From Ignavibacteriales bacterium (GTDB taxonomy: Bacteria > Bacteroidota > Ignavibacteria > Ignavibacteriales > Melioribacteraceae): a stretch of DNA of 64,000 nucleotides. The notes below the pieces were generated by a model. That model worked only from the letters and a program-made list of their open reading frames with translations, did no database searches and was not told the origin of the DNA. This document shows positions 43,031 to 52,509 of this stretch, piece after piece. The position numbers were made by a program, and so were the translations under genes. Location: contig JAPLFG010000005.1 of NCBI GenBank assembly GCA_026390795.1, forward strand, positions 224,200 through 288,199. The letters are read 5' to 3'. Each line of letters begins with the position of its first letter. Within the stretch, counting starts at the first letter, position 1.

Positions 43031-43378
43031 TTATTTCTGGTTTTTATCTTTGATACGTGCGGCTTTACCTGAAAGTTCTCTCAAGTAGAAAAGTTTTGCT
43101 CTTCTAACTTTACCTTCGCGTACCATTTCAACTTTTGCTAGTTTAGGTGAGTTATAAGAGAAGATTCTTTCAACACCAACACCGCTTGCAATTTTGCGAA
43201 CTGTGAAAGTTTTATTCAATCCCGCGCCTCTGATGCTTATAACATCGCCTTCAAACGGCTGGATTCTTTCTTTATCGCCCTCAATAACTCTAACGTGCAC
43301 ACGAATATGATCACCGGTTTTAAATGCCGGAAAGTCTGTGCGCAGTTGCTCTTTTGTTAGTTCATTTAATTTGTCCAT
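43031..43378 (-). CDS. rplS: 50S ribosomal protein L19
   Basis: A 115-aa L19 at the 30S-50S interface. [33 protein letters not shown] is typical, ending with [21 protein letters not shown] 43378 is used; GGAG lies ten bases upstream. It follows trmD by 6 bp in the conserved rpsP-rimM-trmD-rplS order. Confidence 0.98.
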   Translation of the reverse strand: MDKLNELTKEQLRTDFPAFKTGDHIRVHVRVIEGDKERIQPFEGDVISIRGAGLNKTFTVRKIASGVGVERIFSYNSPKLAKVEMVREGKVRRAKLFYLRELSGKAARIKDKNQK

Positions 43379-43384
43379 TACCAA

Positions 43385-44065
43385 TTACTCCATGCTATTT
43401 ATTTTTTTCCATTTTTCAGTTAAAACTTTTGATTGAGCTTCTTTCCACTCTTTTATTTTCTTTTCATGACCGGATAACAAAACTTCCGGTACAGTCATTT
43501 CTTTATATTCAGCGGGACGTGTGTAATAAGGTGCTTCAATAAACTCGCCGTCCATCAAAGAATCGTTTAAGGCCGATTCGCTATCGTTCAACACTCCCGG
43601 TATAAGCCGTACAACAGAATCAATTATTGCAAGAGCAACAATTTCTCCGCCGGTTAAAACATAATGTCCGATTGAAATTTCGTCAGTCGCAAATTTCTGA
43701 CGAACTCTATCATCAACACCTTTGTAATGCCCGGCTATAATCATCAAATTCTCAACGAGCGAAAAATCATTTGCCATCTTTTGATCGTAAATTTTTCCTC
43801 CCGGAGTAGGAAAAATTATATGATCGTATTTTCGTTCGCAAAGAAGTTTTTCAATACATTCAAAGAACGGTTCCGGCTTAAGAAGCATTCCGGGTCCGCC
43901 GCCAAACGGCTTATCATCAATCTGTTTATGTTTATCGAAAGCATAATCACGCAGATTATGCAAAACAATTTCAACTTTATTTCGTTCTTGGGCCCTCTTT
44001 ATTATGCTTGTGTTAAGCGGACTAGTAAGAGAGTCTGGAACCGCAGAGATAACATCAATTCTCAT
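43385..44065 (-). CDS. trmD: tRNA (guanine-N1)-methyltransferase
   Basis: A 226-aa SPOUT methyltransferase that makes m1G37 in tRNA. Knot motifs: DDKPFGGGPGMLLKPEPFF, IIAGHYKGVDDRV, EISIGHYVLTGGE; C-terminal domain with YTRPAEYKEMTVPEVLLSGHH-like text ending in a Lys-rich helix. The start is one of two adjacent ATG codons (44068 or 44065) inside the 3' end of rimM; 44065 gives the canonical MRIDVIS. Confidence 0.97.
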   Translation of the reverse strand: MRIDVISAVPDSLTSPLNTSIIKRAQERNKVEIVLHNLRDYAFDKHKQIDDKPFGGGPGMLLKPEPFFECIEKLLCERKYDHIIFPTPGGKIYDQKMANDFSLVENLMIIAGHYKGVDDRVRQKFATDEISIGHYVLTGGEIVALAIIDSVVRLIPGVLNDSESALNDSLMDGEFIEAPYYTRPAEYKEMTVPEVLLSGHEKKIKEWKEAQSKVLTEKWKKINSME

Positions 44066-44573
44066 CATCGTAGAGCAAATCACAATCAGGCACTAATTCT
44101 AATCTCTTTTTTACCGGGTCAAAGGAATGAATAAAATCCTTAATTGCCGGTATTAAAATTTTTTTATGATCAATCATATTGATTACATAAACATCGTTAG
44201 CCGGGTAAGCCATTACATCAACTAAAAACCCGAGCAATATTGAATTCCGATAGACTTCACTGCCAATTAGATCATGAACGAAGTAAGTGTCTTTTGAAAG
44301 CTTGACCGAATTTTCTTCAGTAACAAAAATTTTCTTCCCGAGAAGGAAATTAACATCATTGCCGGAATTAAAATTTTTGAATTTGAGCGCAATTCTTCCG
44401 CCAACTTCAATAACATTTTCAACAAAGAACTCTTTCTTCGAGCCGAACAGTTCTAAAAAAACAGAATTCAGCTTAAAAAATCTTTCTGAGAAATCAGAAA
44501 ATGAATCAATCAAAACAAAACCGTTTGAACCATGAACTGCTTTAATTTCTGCAATAAGAAATAATTCATCCAC
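44055..44573 (-). CDS. rimM: Ribosome maturation factor RimM
   Basis: A 172-aa RimM. An N-terminal beta-barrel domain with IAEIKAVHGSNGFVLI is followed by a PRC-barrel domain (YFVHDLIGSEVYRNSILLGFLVDV, DVYVINMIDHKKILIPAIKDFI). It assists 30S head assembly with S19. The start is GTG 44573 without a clear ribosome-binding site, 11 bp after khpA, consistent with coupling. Its end overlaps trmD. Confidence 0.95.
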   Translation of the reverse strand: MDELFLIAEIKAVHGSNGFVLIDSFSDFSERFFKLNSVFLELFGSKKEFFVENVIEVGGRIALKFKNFNSGNDVNFLLGKKIFVTEENSVKLSKDTYFVHDLIGSEVYRNSILLGFLVDVMAYPANDVYVINMIDHKKILIPAIKDFIHSFDPVKKRLELVPDCDLLYDDEN

Positions 44574-44584
44574 AGTTAACTTGA

Positions 44585-44818
44585 TTAATCCAGTATTTTT
44601 AAGATAGCACGTTTACCGTCTTTTGCCGCAATTGCCGTAAGCAAGGTTCTCATTGCTTGAGCAGTTTTACCTTGTTTGCCGATAACTTTGCCCACATCAT
44701 CCGCACCGACTTTAAGAGAAAGTTCAACAGTTTTTTCGTCGGGAGTAGCTTCTTCCAGAACAACACTGTCCGGAGAGTCCACAAGGTGTTTCGCGATAAA
44801 TTCAATAAATTCCTTCAT
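44585..44818 (-). CDS. khpA: KH-domain RNA-binding protein KhpA
   Basis: A 77-aa single KH domain with the GxxG loop in GKVIGKQGKTAQAMRTL. In Gram-positives KhpA pairs with KhpB as an RNA chaperone; the gene is commonly found between rpsP and rimM, as here. AAGG precedes ATG 44818. Confidence 0.95.
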   Translation of the reverse strand: MKEFIEFIAKHLVDSPDSVVLEEATPDEKTVELSLKVGADDVGKVIGKQGKTAQAMRTLLTAIAAKDGKRAILKILD

Positions 44819-44906
44819 GAGACTACCTTTACATTAAGTGATCGTCAGAGTACGTAATTAGTGCAAGCCATTCCGTAAGGAATTAGTCTATTTCGGAAGC
44901 AGTACC

Positions 44907-45329
44907 CTATGCTACCGTTTCGTTCTCAGTTTTATCTTGCTTTTCAGCCGATGTTTTTTTTGCTTTAGCTTTTTCTGATTTCTTTTTTGATGCTGCCGCT
45001 AAATTTGCTTCGTTTAGCTTTTTCCATTCATCCATTTTCAATGTAATCTGTTCTTCGCTTAAACCTTGATTCATCAATTCACGTTTTAGAATAATACCTT
45101 GATGAGATAAAAGATTTTTTACTGTATCTGTAGGTTGAGCGCCAACTCCCAGCCAATACATTGCCCGGGCTTCTTTAATATCTACAGTAGCCGGATCGGT
45201 CTTGGGATTGTACAGACCAATAGCTTCAATAAATTTTCCATCTCTTGGTGAACGTGCATCAGCCGCAACTACTTTATAAACAGGCTGTTTTTTCTTTCCC
45301 ATTCTTCTCAATCTTAACTTAACTGCCAA
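44907..45329 (-). CDS. rpsP: 30S ribosomal protein S16
   Basis: A 140-aa S16 with the conserved [28 protein letters not shown] split across the first 40 residues ([23 protein letters not shown]). The C-terminal tail (about residues 100-140) is long and rich in Lys, Ala and Glu, as in Bacteroidota-type S16. The start is TTG 45329 with AAGGAG seven bases upstream. Between ffh and khpA. Confidence 0.97.
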   Translation of the reverse strand: MAVKLRLRRMGKKKQPVYKVVAADARSPRDGKFIEAIGLYNPKTDPATVDIKEARAMYWLGVGAQPTDTVKNLLSHQGIILKRELMNQGLSEEQITLKMDEWKKLNEANLAAASKKKSEKAKAKKTSAEKQDKTENETVA

Positions 45330-45356
45330 TTTGTTACTCCTTATTGATTTTATAAA

Positions 45357-46685
45357 CTAATTATATCTTATGTTTTTTGGTAATGAAAATTTTCCACTAT
45401 TCTTATTCATCATTTTCATCATCTGCTGCATTTGTTCGAATTGCTTTATCAACCTATTCACATCTTGAACCGTGTTTCCGCTTCCCCGCGCAATTCTTTT
45501 TCTTCTGCTTCCGTTTAAAATTTTTGGATTCGTTCTTTCTTTCTTTGTCATGGATTGAATTACTGATTCAACCACAATGAGCTGTTTTTCATCAACATCT
45601 GCATTCTTAACTGCCGAACTTATACCCGGCACCATTCCAAGAAGACTTTTTAGTGAACCCATCTTCTTGATCATTTTTATCTGCTTCAAGAAATCGTCAA
45701 AATCAAATTTGTTCTCTTTGAATTTCTTTTCAAGATCATCCGCTTCTTTTTCGTCGAATTGGGCTTGAGCTTTCTCAACAAGAGAAATTACATCTCCTTT
45801 ACCAAGAATTCTTGAAGCCATTCTATCAGGATAAAAAGATTCAATCGAATCGAGTTTCTCGCCCAGACTAACAAACTTAACCGGGCGGTCAACTACAGCA
45901 CGAATTGAAAGAACACAACCTCCGCGTGAATCTCCATCAAGTTTTGTAAGAACAACACCGTCAAATTCAACTTTCTCGTGAAAAGCTTTTGCCGAATTAA
46001 CGGCATCCTGTCCGGTCATAGAATCCACAACAAATAAAGTTTCAGTCGGATTAACTTTTGCTTTAATTTGTGCGGCTTCATTCATCATATCATCATCAAC
46101 GTGTAAACGGCCGGCAGTATCAATGATTACAGTATTAAGACCATTTTCCTTCGCATAAATCAATGACTCGGAAGCTATCTTTACAGGTTCCTTGCTATCC
46201 TCAATTGTAAAAACCGAAACGTCAATTTGACTTCCCAGAATTTGCAATTGTTTAATAGCAGCAGGTCTGTAAACATCTGCAGCAACTAAAAGAACATTTC
46301 TTTTTTTATTTTTTAATGACTTTGCAAGTTTGGCACTGAAAGTAGTCTTGCCGCATCCTTGCAGTCCAATAAGCATTATTACAGTAATCCCGGACGCATT
46401 CAAACTCAGTTCTGAACCGCTACCGCCTAAAAGTTTAGTCAACTCATCATACATTATTTTTGTAATGAGCTGACCTGGAGTAACTGAATTCAGAACTTCA
46501 GTACCGAGCGCTTTTTCTTTTACATCATCGATAAATTTTTTAGCGACTTTGTAATTTACATCCGCATCTAAAAGAACACGCCGGATATCTCTAAGAGTAT
46601 CCGAAATATTTGATTCTGTTAATTTACCTTGGCCGGTTATTTTTTTTAACGCCCGCTCAAGTTTTTCTGTCAAATCATCGAGCAT
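45357..46685 (-). CDS. ffh: Signal recognition particle protein Ffh
   Basis: A 442-aa SRP54 GTPase. N domain, then the G domain with P-loop GLQGCGKTTFSAKLA (QGCGKTT, with Cys where Ser/Ala/Val is common), DTAGRLHVDD, TKLDGDSRGG, and the Met-rich M domain (EQMQQMMKMMNKNSGKF) that binds signal peptides and 4.5S RNA. No SRP RNA gene was recognised in the window. Confidence 0.97.
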   Translation of the reverse strand: MLDDLTEKLERALKKITGQGKLTESNISDTLRDIRRVLLDADVNYKVAKKFIDDVKEKALGTEVLNSVTPGQLITKIMYDELTKLLGGSGSELSLNASGITVIMLIGLQGCGKTTFSAKLAKSLKNKKRNVLLVAADVYRPAAIKQLQILGSQIDVSVFTIEDSKEPVKIASESLIYAKENGLNTVIIDTAGRLHVDDDMMNEAAQIKAKVNPTETLFVVDSMTGQDAVNSAKAFHEKVEFDGVVLTKLDGDSRGGCVLSIRAVVDRPVKFVSLGEKLDSIESFYPDRMASRILGKGDVISLVEKAQAQFDEKEADDLEKKFKENKFDFDDFLKQIKMIKKMGSLKSLLGMVPGISSAVKNADVDEKQLIVVESVIQSMTKKERTNPKILNGSRRKRIARGSGNTVQDVNRLIKQFEQMQQMMKMMNKNSGKFSLPKNIRYN

Positions 46686-46746
46686 CTTGCACCAACCCTA
46701 ATGAAAGATAATAAAAACAATATTCATTTCAAACGTAAACAATTTT

Positions 46747-47631
46747 TTAGGACTCTTTAAGGGCATTCGCTCCGGAAACGATTTCTAAGATTTCTTTGGT
46801 TATGGATGCCTGGCGAACTTTGTTATAAGTTAGATTCAATGAGCGAATCAACTCTTTCGCATTTTCAGTTGCCATATCCATCGCAGTCATTCTAGCTCCC
46901 AATTCAGCAGCATAAGAATCAAGCAAAGTAGTCCACATTTGAGCATTGAGATGTTTAGGCAAAAGTACACCAATAATGCTTGCTTTGTCCGGTTCATAAA
47001 TATAATTAACATCTTGAACCGTTTCGCTGGTCTTTGCTTCAAAAGGTTTAATTGGGAACAATTGTTCAACAGTTGTTTTTTGCTGAATGACAGATTTAAA
47101 TTCGTTATACACAACCAAAACTTTGTCAATCTCACCGGAGATATATTTAGCGGTGAGTTCTTTAATCAATCCGGATGCAAACTCAAACTTTAGATGAGAG
47201 AAAATTCCTGGGTAGGAACCAACTACATTGTAGGGTCTTTTTGTGAAGTAATCATTACCTTTTTTACCGATACAATACAAAGCTAAATTACCATCATTAT
47301 TGTAATTCGCGAGTTCATCTTTAGCTAATTCTTCTGCTTTACGAATTACATTCATATTAAAACCGCCGCATAAGCCACGGTCCGAAGTTACAACAATAAG
47401 AGCAATTCGTTTTACTTCCCTCTCAGCAAACAGAGGGTTACTAAAATTCTTTTCGATGTTCAAAAGATTTTGAAGCATCTCGGTAATTTTTTTTGAGTAT
47501 GGCTTTGCATTAATAATATTTTCTTGGGCGCGACGCAGTCTGGCAGCTGCAACCATTTTCATTGCTTTTGTAATCTGCTGGGTGCTCTTAACACCTTTGA
47601 TTCTTCCCTTTATGTCGCGGAGTGTTGCCAT
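46747..47631 (-). CDS. atpG: ATP synthase gamma subunit
   Basis: A 294-aa rotor-shaft subunit of F1. The N-terminal coiled coil (IKGRIKGVKSTQQITKAMKMVAAARLRRAQ) and the C-terminal helix (ENAKELIRSLNLTYNKVRQASITKEILEIVSGANAL) are canonical, with VTSDRGLCGGFN in between. Last ATP synthase gene of the operon; atpD and atpC do not follow. Confidence 0.97.
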   Translation of the reverse strand: MATLRDIKGRIKGVKSTQQITKAMKMVAAARLRRAQENIINAKPYSKKITEMLQNLLNIEKNFSNPLFAEREVKRIALIVVTSDRGLCGGFNMNVIRKAEELAKDELANYNNDGNLALYCIGKKGNDYFTKRPYNVVGSYPGIFSHLKFEFASGLIKELTAKYISGEIDKVLVVYNEFKSVIQQKTTVEQLFPIKPFEAKTSETVQDVNYIYEPDKASIIGVLLPKHLNAQMWTTLLDSYAAELGARMTAMDMATENAKELIRSLNLTYNKVRQASITKEILEIVSGANALKES

Positions 47632-47638
47632 CTAAATT

Positions 47639-49186
47639 TTAACTCTTCCTAAACTTTTCAATAAATTCTTCAACTGCTTTTTTAACAAGCTGAACTGTAT
47701 CATCCTTCATTTCTTTCGTTTGACGGATGTTCTCTAATATTTGAGGATACTTCAATTCAACGTATTCCAAAAATTCTTTTTCGAATCTTTTAACATCTTT
47801 AACTTCGATTGATTCAAAGTAATTATTTGTTCCGATGTAAACACTCAGGACTTGTTTTTCAACCGGTACGGGTACGTATTGACCTTGCTTTAGGAGTTCA
47901 ACAAGCCGAGCGCCTTTGCCAAGTGTTCTCAATGTTGATTTATCAAGATCTGAACCGAACTTTGCAAATGCTTCAAGTTCGCGGTACTGTGCAAGATCTA
48001 ATTTCAGTGAACCGGCAACTTTTTTCATTCCTTTAATTTGAGCATTGCCGCCAACACGTGAAACTGAAATTCCAACGTTGATTGCGGGGCGAACACCGGC
48101 ATTAAATAAATTTGGCTCAAGATAAATTTGCCCATCTGTAATTGAGATAACGTTTGTAGGAATATAAGCCGATACGTCACCTTGCTGTGTTTCGATAATT
48201 GGTAAAGCTGTCAAACTTCCGCCGCCAAGTTTATCACTTAATTTAGAAGCACGTTCTAATAATCTTGAATGCAAATAAAAAACGTCGCCCGGATAAGCTT
48301 CACGTCCGGGAGGTCTTCTCAATAACAATGAAAGTTCTCTGTATGCAACAGCTTGCTTGGAAAGATCATCATAAATTACAAGAGCATGCTTCCCGTTATC
48401 TCTGAAAAATTCTCCTAATGTTGCGCCTGAATACGGAGCGATATATTGGAGCGGTGCCGGAGTAGATGCAGCTGCATCAACAACAGTTGTATATTCCATT
48501 GCGCCGGATTCTTCAAGTTTTGCAACAACTTGAGCCACTGTTGAATTTTTCTGACCGATTGCTACATAAACACAATAAACAGGATTAACGCCGTTCTTTT
48601 TTGCTTCTTCTGTATGAGTATATTTCTGATTAATGATTGCATCAACCGCTACAGCAGTTTTACCGGTCTGACGGTCGCCAATTATCAACTCACGTTGACC
48701 GCGCCCGATCGGAATCATAGAATCAATTGCAGTGATACCAGTTTGCAACGGTTCTTTTACCGGCTGACGCTGAATAATACCCAATGCTTTCCGTTCAATA
48801 GGCATGTATTTATCAAATTGAATTGTCCCCTTTCCATCTAATGGAACACCGAGCGGATTAACAACTCTGCCAAGCAGTTTTTCTCCAACAGGAAATGAAG
48901 CAACGCGGTTGGTTCTTTTAACCGTATCGCCCTCTTTAATAAGTGAACTTTCGCCGAATAGAACGCATCCAACGCTGTCCTCTTCAAGATTTAAAACCAT
49001 TCCCATTACATCATTTGGAAATTCAACAAGCTCGCTAGCCATAACTTTTGATAGACCATAAACTCGCGCAATACCATCGCCAACTGAAAGAACCGTTCCA
49101 ACTTCGTAGATGTCGGTTTCGTTTTCAAATCCGGCAAGCTGTTTTCTTAATATCGCAGAAACTTCATCGGGTCTTACTTCCGCCAT
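47639..49186 (-). CDS. atpA: ATP synthase alpha subunit
   Basis: A 515-aa non-catalytic nucleotide-binding F1 subunit. P-loop [45 protein letters not shown] and the Arg-containing [17 protein letters not shown] are all present. GGGAG precedes ATG 49186. It is separated from atpH by a 70-bp spacer with two hairpins; it ends 7 bp before atpG. Confidence 0.98.
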   Translation of the reverse strand: MAEVRPDEVSAILRKQLAGFENETDIYEVGTVLSVGDGIARVYGLSKVMASELVEFPNDVMGMVLNLEEDSVGCVLFGESSLIKEGDTVKRTNRVASFPVGEKLLGRVVNPLGVPLDGKGTIQFDKYMPIERKALGIIQRQPVKEPLQTGITAIDSMIPIGRGQRELIIGDRQTGKTAVAVDAIINQKYTHTEEAKKNGVNPVYCVYVAIGQKNSTVAQVVAKLEESGAMEYTTVVDAAASTPAPLQYIAPYSGATLGEFFRDNGKHALVIYDDLSKQAVAYRELSLLLRRPPGREAYPGDVFYLHSRLLERASKLSDKLGGGSLTALPIIETQQGDVSAYIPTNVISITDGQIYLEPNLFNAGVRPAINVGISVSRVGGNAQIKGMKKVAGSLKLDLAQYRELEAFAKFGSDLDKSTLRTLGKGARLVELLKQGQYVPVPVEKQVLSVYIGTNNYFESIEVKDVKRFEKEFLEYVELKYPQILENIRQTKEMKDDTVQLVKKAVEEFIEKFRKS

Positions 49187-49206
49187 TTTATTTTTTCTCC
49201 CATAGG

Positions 49207-49245
49207 TCCGAAGGACTCCTTCGGAGGGTCCCGATTTTTCGGGAC
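49207..49245 (-). repeat. Tandem hairpins between atpH and atpA
   Basis: TCCGAAG/CTTCGGA (within 49207-49225) and GTCCCGA/TCGGGAC (49228-49245, loop TTTT) are two adjacent stem-loops in the only large gap of the atp operon. They may be a REP-like repeat or a processing/stability element for differential expression of F1 genes. Confidence 0.65.
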
Positions 49246-49256
49246 TAAATTTATCT

Positions 49257-49814
49257 TTAGTTATTAGATATTTTTATTTCTTGTGAAAATTTTTTGCGCA
49301 ATAAATTCAATTGATTTTTTACAGAAGCATCATAAACAGTATCTTCGATGCGGACGATGAAACCTCCGATCAAATTCGGATCTACATGATAATTGGCTGA
49401 AATCTTTTTGTTAGTCTTCTTTTCAAGATCACCGACCATTTTTTGTTTTATCTGATCATTCAAATCAATTGCAGATACAACTTTTGCTTTTACAACTCCG
49501 TTCTTCTTATCCACCAAGACAAGAAATTCTTTGAAAATATCAAAGAGAATATCTTCCCGGTTCTTTTCAACTACAAAATTGATAAAGCTCTGTGTTTCAC
49601 CATTAATTTTATTTTGGAATATTTTTTCCAACAAAGCTTTCTTATCGGTCGATTTTACAACCGGACTTTTCAACACAGCCCGAAGTTCTTTTGATGCATT
49701 AAATGTATTAAAGATAAGGTCAGCATCATCAGAAATTTTTTGGAAAATATTCTTCTCTACTGCAAGAAGCATTAAAGAATTCGCGTAACGATATGAAATT
49801 CGGAAAACACTCAT
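49257..49814 (-). CDS. atpH: ATP synthase delta subunit
   Basis: A 185-aa OSCP/delta subunit, the top of the peripheral stalk. [18 protein letters not shown] at the N-terminus and [30 protein letters not shown] at the C-terminus are typical. It starts one base after the atpF stop. Confidence 0.95.
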   Translation of the reverse strand: MSVFRISYRYANSLMLLAVEKNIFQKISDDADLIFNTFNASKELRAVLKSPVVKSTDKKALLEKIFQNKINGETQSFINFVVEKNREDILFDIFKEFLVLVDKKNGVVKAKVVSAIDLNDQIKQKMVGDLEKKTNKKISANYHVDPNLIGGFIVRIEDTVYDASVKNQLNLLRKKFSQEIKISNN

Positions 49815-49815
49815 T

Positions 49816-50361
49816 TTAGTTTTTCAAGTCATCCAAATATTTGTTAACCAACTTTACTTGTTTATCTTTATCGAGAGTTTCTCTAATTATCTTTTCGGCA
49901 GCATTGACGGCAATATCCGCTACCTGTCCTTTAAGGTTGTTAAAGGCTTCGCTGTTTTTTCGTTCGATTTCGCCTGTTGCGTCTAATATCATTTTTCTTG
50001 CTTGGGCTTTACTCTCTTCAAGAATTTGAACTTTCAATTTTTCAGCCATCTCTCTGCCTTGTTCAATTATTTTATTGGCATCGTCTTCGGCTTTAGAAAG
50101 ATTAACTTTATTCTCAGCCAGCAACTTCTCAGCATCTTTCTGAGCTTTATCGGCTTTCTCAAGAGAATCTTTAATAAAATTTTCTCTTTCGCTCAAGGAA
50201 TTGAGAATTGGTTTCCATGCAATCTTTTTTAAGATCAGCAGAAGTAAGACGAACGTTACAACAGTCCATAATATTACGCCGGGATTTACATCCAGGGGAC
50301 TGCCGCTTTTTTCACCGCCTTCAGAAAAGATAAACAACAACAAAAAACTAATTGTATTCAT
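49816..50361 (-). CDS. atpF: ATP synthase b subunit
   Basis: A 181-aa peripheral-stalk subunit. One membrane helix (about 30-46, [18 protein letters not shown]) then a long charged coiled coil ([28 protein letters not shown]). Only one b-type gene is present, unlike the b/b' pair of phototrophs. Confidence 0.95.
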   Translation of the reverse strand: MNTISFLLLFIFSEGGEKSGSPLDVNPGVILWTVVTFVLLLLILKKIAWKPILNSLSERENFIKDSLEKADKAQKDAEKLLAENKVNLSKAEDDANKIIEQGREMAEKLKVQILEESKAQARKMILDATGEIERKNSEAFNNLKGQVADIAVNAAEKIIRETLDKDKQVKLVNKYLDDLKN

Positions 50362-50395
50362 TTCTATTCCTGTTTTCGAAAAAGAATTTTAATTC

Positions 50396-50614
50396 TTACT
50401 TAAGTGCCAAAAGAATACAGATAACGAGCGCGAAAAGAGAAATACCTTCAATAAGAGCTGCTGCAATAATCATTGATGTTCTGATATCGCCGGCTGCTTC
50501 AGGCTGACGTCCGCTTGCTTCCATAGCTGAGCTCGCTAATTTTCCAATACCGAATGCACCACCGATAACCGTTAATGCTGCGCCGAAACCGGCTGCTAAA
50601 TATGCAAATTCCAT
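50396..50614 (-). CDS. atpE: ATP synthase c subunit
   Basis: A 72-aa hairpin of two membrane helices joined by the polar loop GRQPEA. The ion-binding carboxylate is E56 in ALIEGISLF. The helix-1 Gln that marks Na+-type rings is replaced by Ile in GGAFGIGK, so H+ coupling is expected. A strong GGAGG precedes ATG 50614. Confidence 0.97.
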   Translation of the reverse strand: MEFAYLAAGFGAALTVIGGAFGIGKLASSAMEASGRQPEAAGDIRTSMIIAAALIEGISLFALVICILLALK

Positions 50615-50647
50615 TTAATTCCTCCTGTTATATTCTGTTAATTAAAA

Positions 50648-51496
50648 TTAATGTTCTTGATGAACCGCCATCCCGATAAATAACGACGACAGCATTGTAA
50701 AAATATATGCTTGAATCAGTGCAACTAAAATCTCAAGGAAAAAGATAAACAATGTAAAAGAAACCGAAACCGGTGCTACAAAATATGTATGAAGAATAAA
50801 TATCAATCCTAAGAGCGATAAAATAACAATATGTCCGGCTGTCATATTCGCAAAAAGACGAACAGCTAATGCAAAGGGTTTTGTAAATAAACCTAATAAT
50901 TCAACGGGTATCATAATCGGCAGCAGCCAAATCGGAATTCCATGAGGGACTAATCCTTTCAAATATCCGAAGACTCCGTTTTTCATCATTCCGCCGGCTT
51001 GAATAACAACAAAAGAAATTACAGCAAGTGTTGCTGTTACCGCAATATTGCTTGTTGCAGTTGAACCGTACGGAATTAGTCCGAGAAAATTACATGTCAA
51101 TATGAAGAAGAACACTGTTAACAAATAAGGTAAAAATCTTTCGTAACCTTTGCCGATTGTCGGTTTAACAATTTCATCGCGGACAAAAACAATCAATACT
51201 TCCGTTAAGTTTGTTACACCTCGCGGAACAAGAGATTTTTTATATGTCTTTGCTACATAGAAGAAAGTAACAACTAAAATTACAAATGCCAGCCACATGA
51301 AGAAAACATGTTTAGTAATCGAAATATCAATACCGAACAAATGAATTTCCGGCAGATGAACAATACCAAAAGGAGTAAAATCAAGTTCTCTAGAATCAAG
51401 AACGTGATGCATTATCCAGCCTGTGTCCTGTTTCTCTCTCACTTCTAGTGCTGTTTTGATAGTATCAGCAACTGTATTAGGATTATAAACCCACAT
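50648..51496 (-). CDS. atpB: ATP synthase a subunit
   Basis: A 282-aa membrane stator with about six hydrophobic helices. The essential Arg lies in KPFALAVRLFANMTAGH; NFLGLIPYGSTATSNIAVT is conserved. The N-terminal 60 residues are a soluble extension common in this phylum. It lies between the AtpI-like gene and atpE. Confidence 0.96.
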   Translation of the reverse strand: MWVYNPNTVADTIKTALEVREKQDTGWIMHHVLDSRELDFTPFGIVHLPEIHLFGIDISITKHVFFMWLAFVILVVTFFYVAKTYKKSLVPRGVTNLTEVLIVFVRDEIVKPTIGKGYERFLPYLLTVFFFILTCNFLGLIPYGSTATSNIAVTATLAVISFVVIQAGGMMKNGVFGYLKGLVPHGIPIWLLPIMIPVELLGLFTKPFALAVRLFANMTAGHIVILSLLGLIFILHTYFVAPVSVSFTLFIFFLEILVALIQAYIFTMLSSLFIGMAVHQEH

Positions 51497-51517
51497 ATTC
51501 CACGCAAATTTTGTGTT

Positions 51518-51892
51518 TTATCGTCTCTCTAAACCACGCCTGACGATAGCGATTTCAAAAATTAAAAAGAAAGTATACCAAATAAAGAGTGCAAATATAA
51601 ACCCAAGTAGGTCAACTTTCAAGAATTTTATGCTTATAAATACAAGAACAAGCATAAGCAAGAGACGAACTCCCATACCACCCAATGTGAACAAAAGGAA
51701 GATTTTGTTTGATTTTTTGATCGAATACACATATGCGGAAGTAAATACAACAAAATTAACAACTGTAATGAGTAATGCGTTAAGAATAGAATAACCTAAA
51801 AGCGGGGCGATTATTTCAAAAAAAATCAAAAAAAGAAGAATGATTGCGGCTGCAATTGAAATTAGAAGAGCTATTCTACTTTTTTCTATCAA
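51518..51892 (-). CDS. AtpI-like small membrane protein
   Basis: A 124-aa protein with four hydrophobic helices (LLISIAAAIILLFLIFFEII; ALLITVVNFVVFTSAYV; VRLLLMLVLVFISI; FIFALFIWYTFFLIFEI). Position before atpB and topology match AtpI, which helps assemble the c-ring or imports Mg2+; the sequence identity is weak. The start is TTG 51892, overlapping the AtpZ gene by 17 bp. Confidence 0.7.
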   Translation of the reverse strand: MIEKSRIALLISIAAAIILLFLIFFEIIAPLLGYSILNALLITVVNFVVFTSAYVYSIKKSNKIFLLFTLGGMGVRLLLMLVLVFISIKFLKVDLLGFIFALFIWYTFFLIFEIAIVRRGLERR

Positions 51893-52133
51893 TTTTTTTC
51901 TTCTGATTTAATTGCAGAACTGTATGAATAAAATTATAAATACCGGCAAATCCGCCGATGAATGAACAGATTAAAATCATTAGAGGAGTAGAATTAAATT
52001 TTTCATCAAGCCATCTACCAAGAAAAAACATGAAGATTATAGATGCAGCTAATTGTGTACCTAATCCAAGATAAGGTCCTACATTTTTAAATGACTGACT
52101 AATCTTCTCTGTAGATTTTTGTTCTATGCTCAT
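51876..52133 (-). CDS. AtpZ/AtpI family protein
   Basis: An 85-aa protein with two membrane helices: PYLGLGTQLAASIIFMFFLGRWLDEKF and MILICSFIGGFAGIYNFI. This is the AtpZ (F0F1-ATPase subunit, putative Ca2+/Mg2+ transporter) pattern. Its ATG overlaps the bactofilin stop (ATGA) and its end overlaps the AtpI-like gene, so all three are coupled. Confidence 0.85.
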   Translation of the reverse strand: MSIEQKSTEKISQSFKNVGPYLGLGTQLAASIIFMFFLGRWLDEKFNSTPLMILICSFIGGFAGIYNFIHTVLQLNQKKKIDRKK

Positions 52134-52498
52134 TCCTCTTTTGGTTCAGAAGAGACACCGTTATTCATACTGCTGAATCCTTCAAAGTGAGCGCCTTCTT
52201 CTATAATTAAAAATTTCGTTATCAAATCGCCTTTCAAATAAGCTTTAGATTCCAGTTTTAGTTTTTCCAATGAATTGATTTTGCCCAAAACTTTTCCGCT
52301 CATAGTAATATTTTTAGCTTTTACCTCGCCGTAAATTTCACTTACGTCTCCAATTGTTAAATTACCACTCACTGAAATATTGCCTTTGATACTTCCGTCA
52401 ATTCTTACATTACCATCGCTGTAAAGATTTCCATCAATTTTTACTCCGCTGCTAATTATGCTAACATCTTCTGTAATTGAATCTCTTTTATTTGCCAT
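52130..52498 (-). CDS. Bactofilin (polymer-forming cytoskeletal protein)
   Basis: A 122-aa bactofilin. A beta-helix core with regular repeats (IDGNLYSDGNVRIDGSIKGNISVSG; IYGEVKAKNITMSGKVLGKI) is flanked by short disordered ends. Bactofilins polymerise at the membrane and recruit wall-modifying enzymes. It lies 11 bp after an M23 peptidase gene and overlaps AtpZ. GGAG precedes ATG 52498. Confidence 0.93.
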   Translation of the reverse strand: MANKRDSITEDVSIISSGVKIDGNLYSDGNVRIDGSIKGNISVSGNLTIGDVSEIYGEVKAKNITMSGKVLGKINSLEKLKLESKAYLKGDLITKFLIIEEGAHFEGFSSMNNGVSSEPKEE

Positions 52499-52509
52499 TT
52501 AATGCTCTC

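Noticed and set aside
50396-50614. Na+-dependent ATP synthase
   Set aside because: The c subunit lacks the helix-1 Gln of the Na+ signature (Ile instead), so H+ coupling is the better reading.
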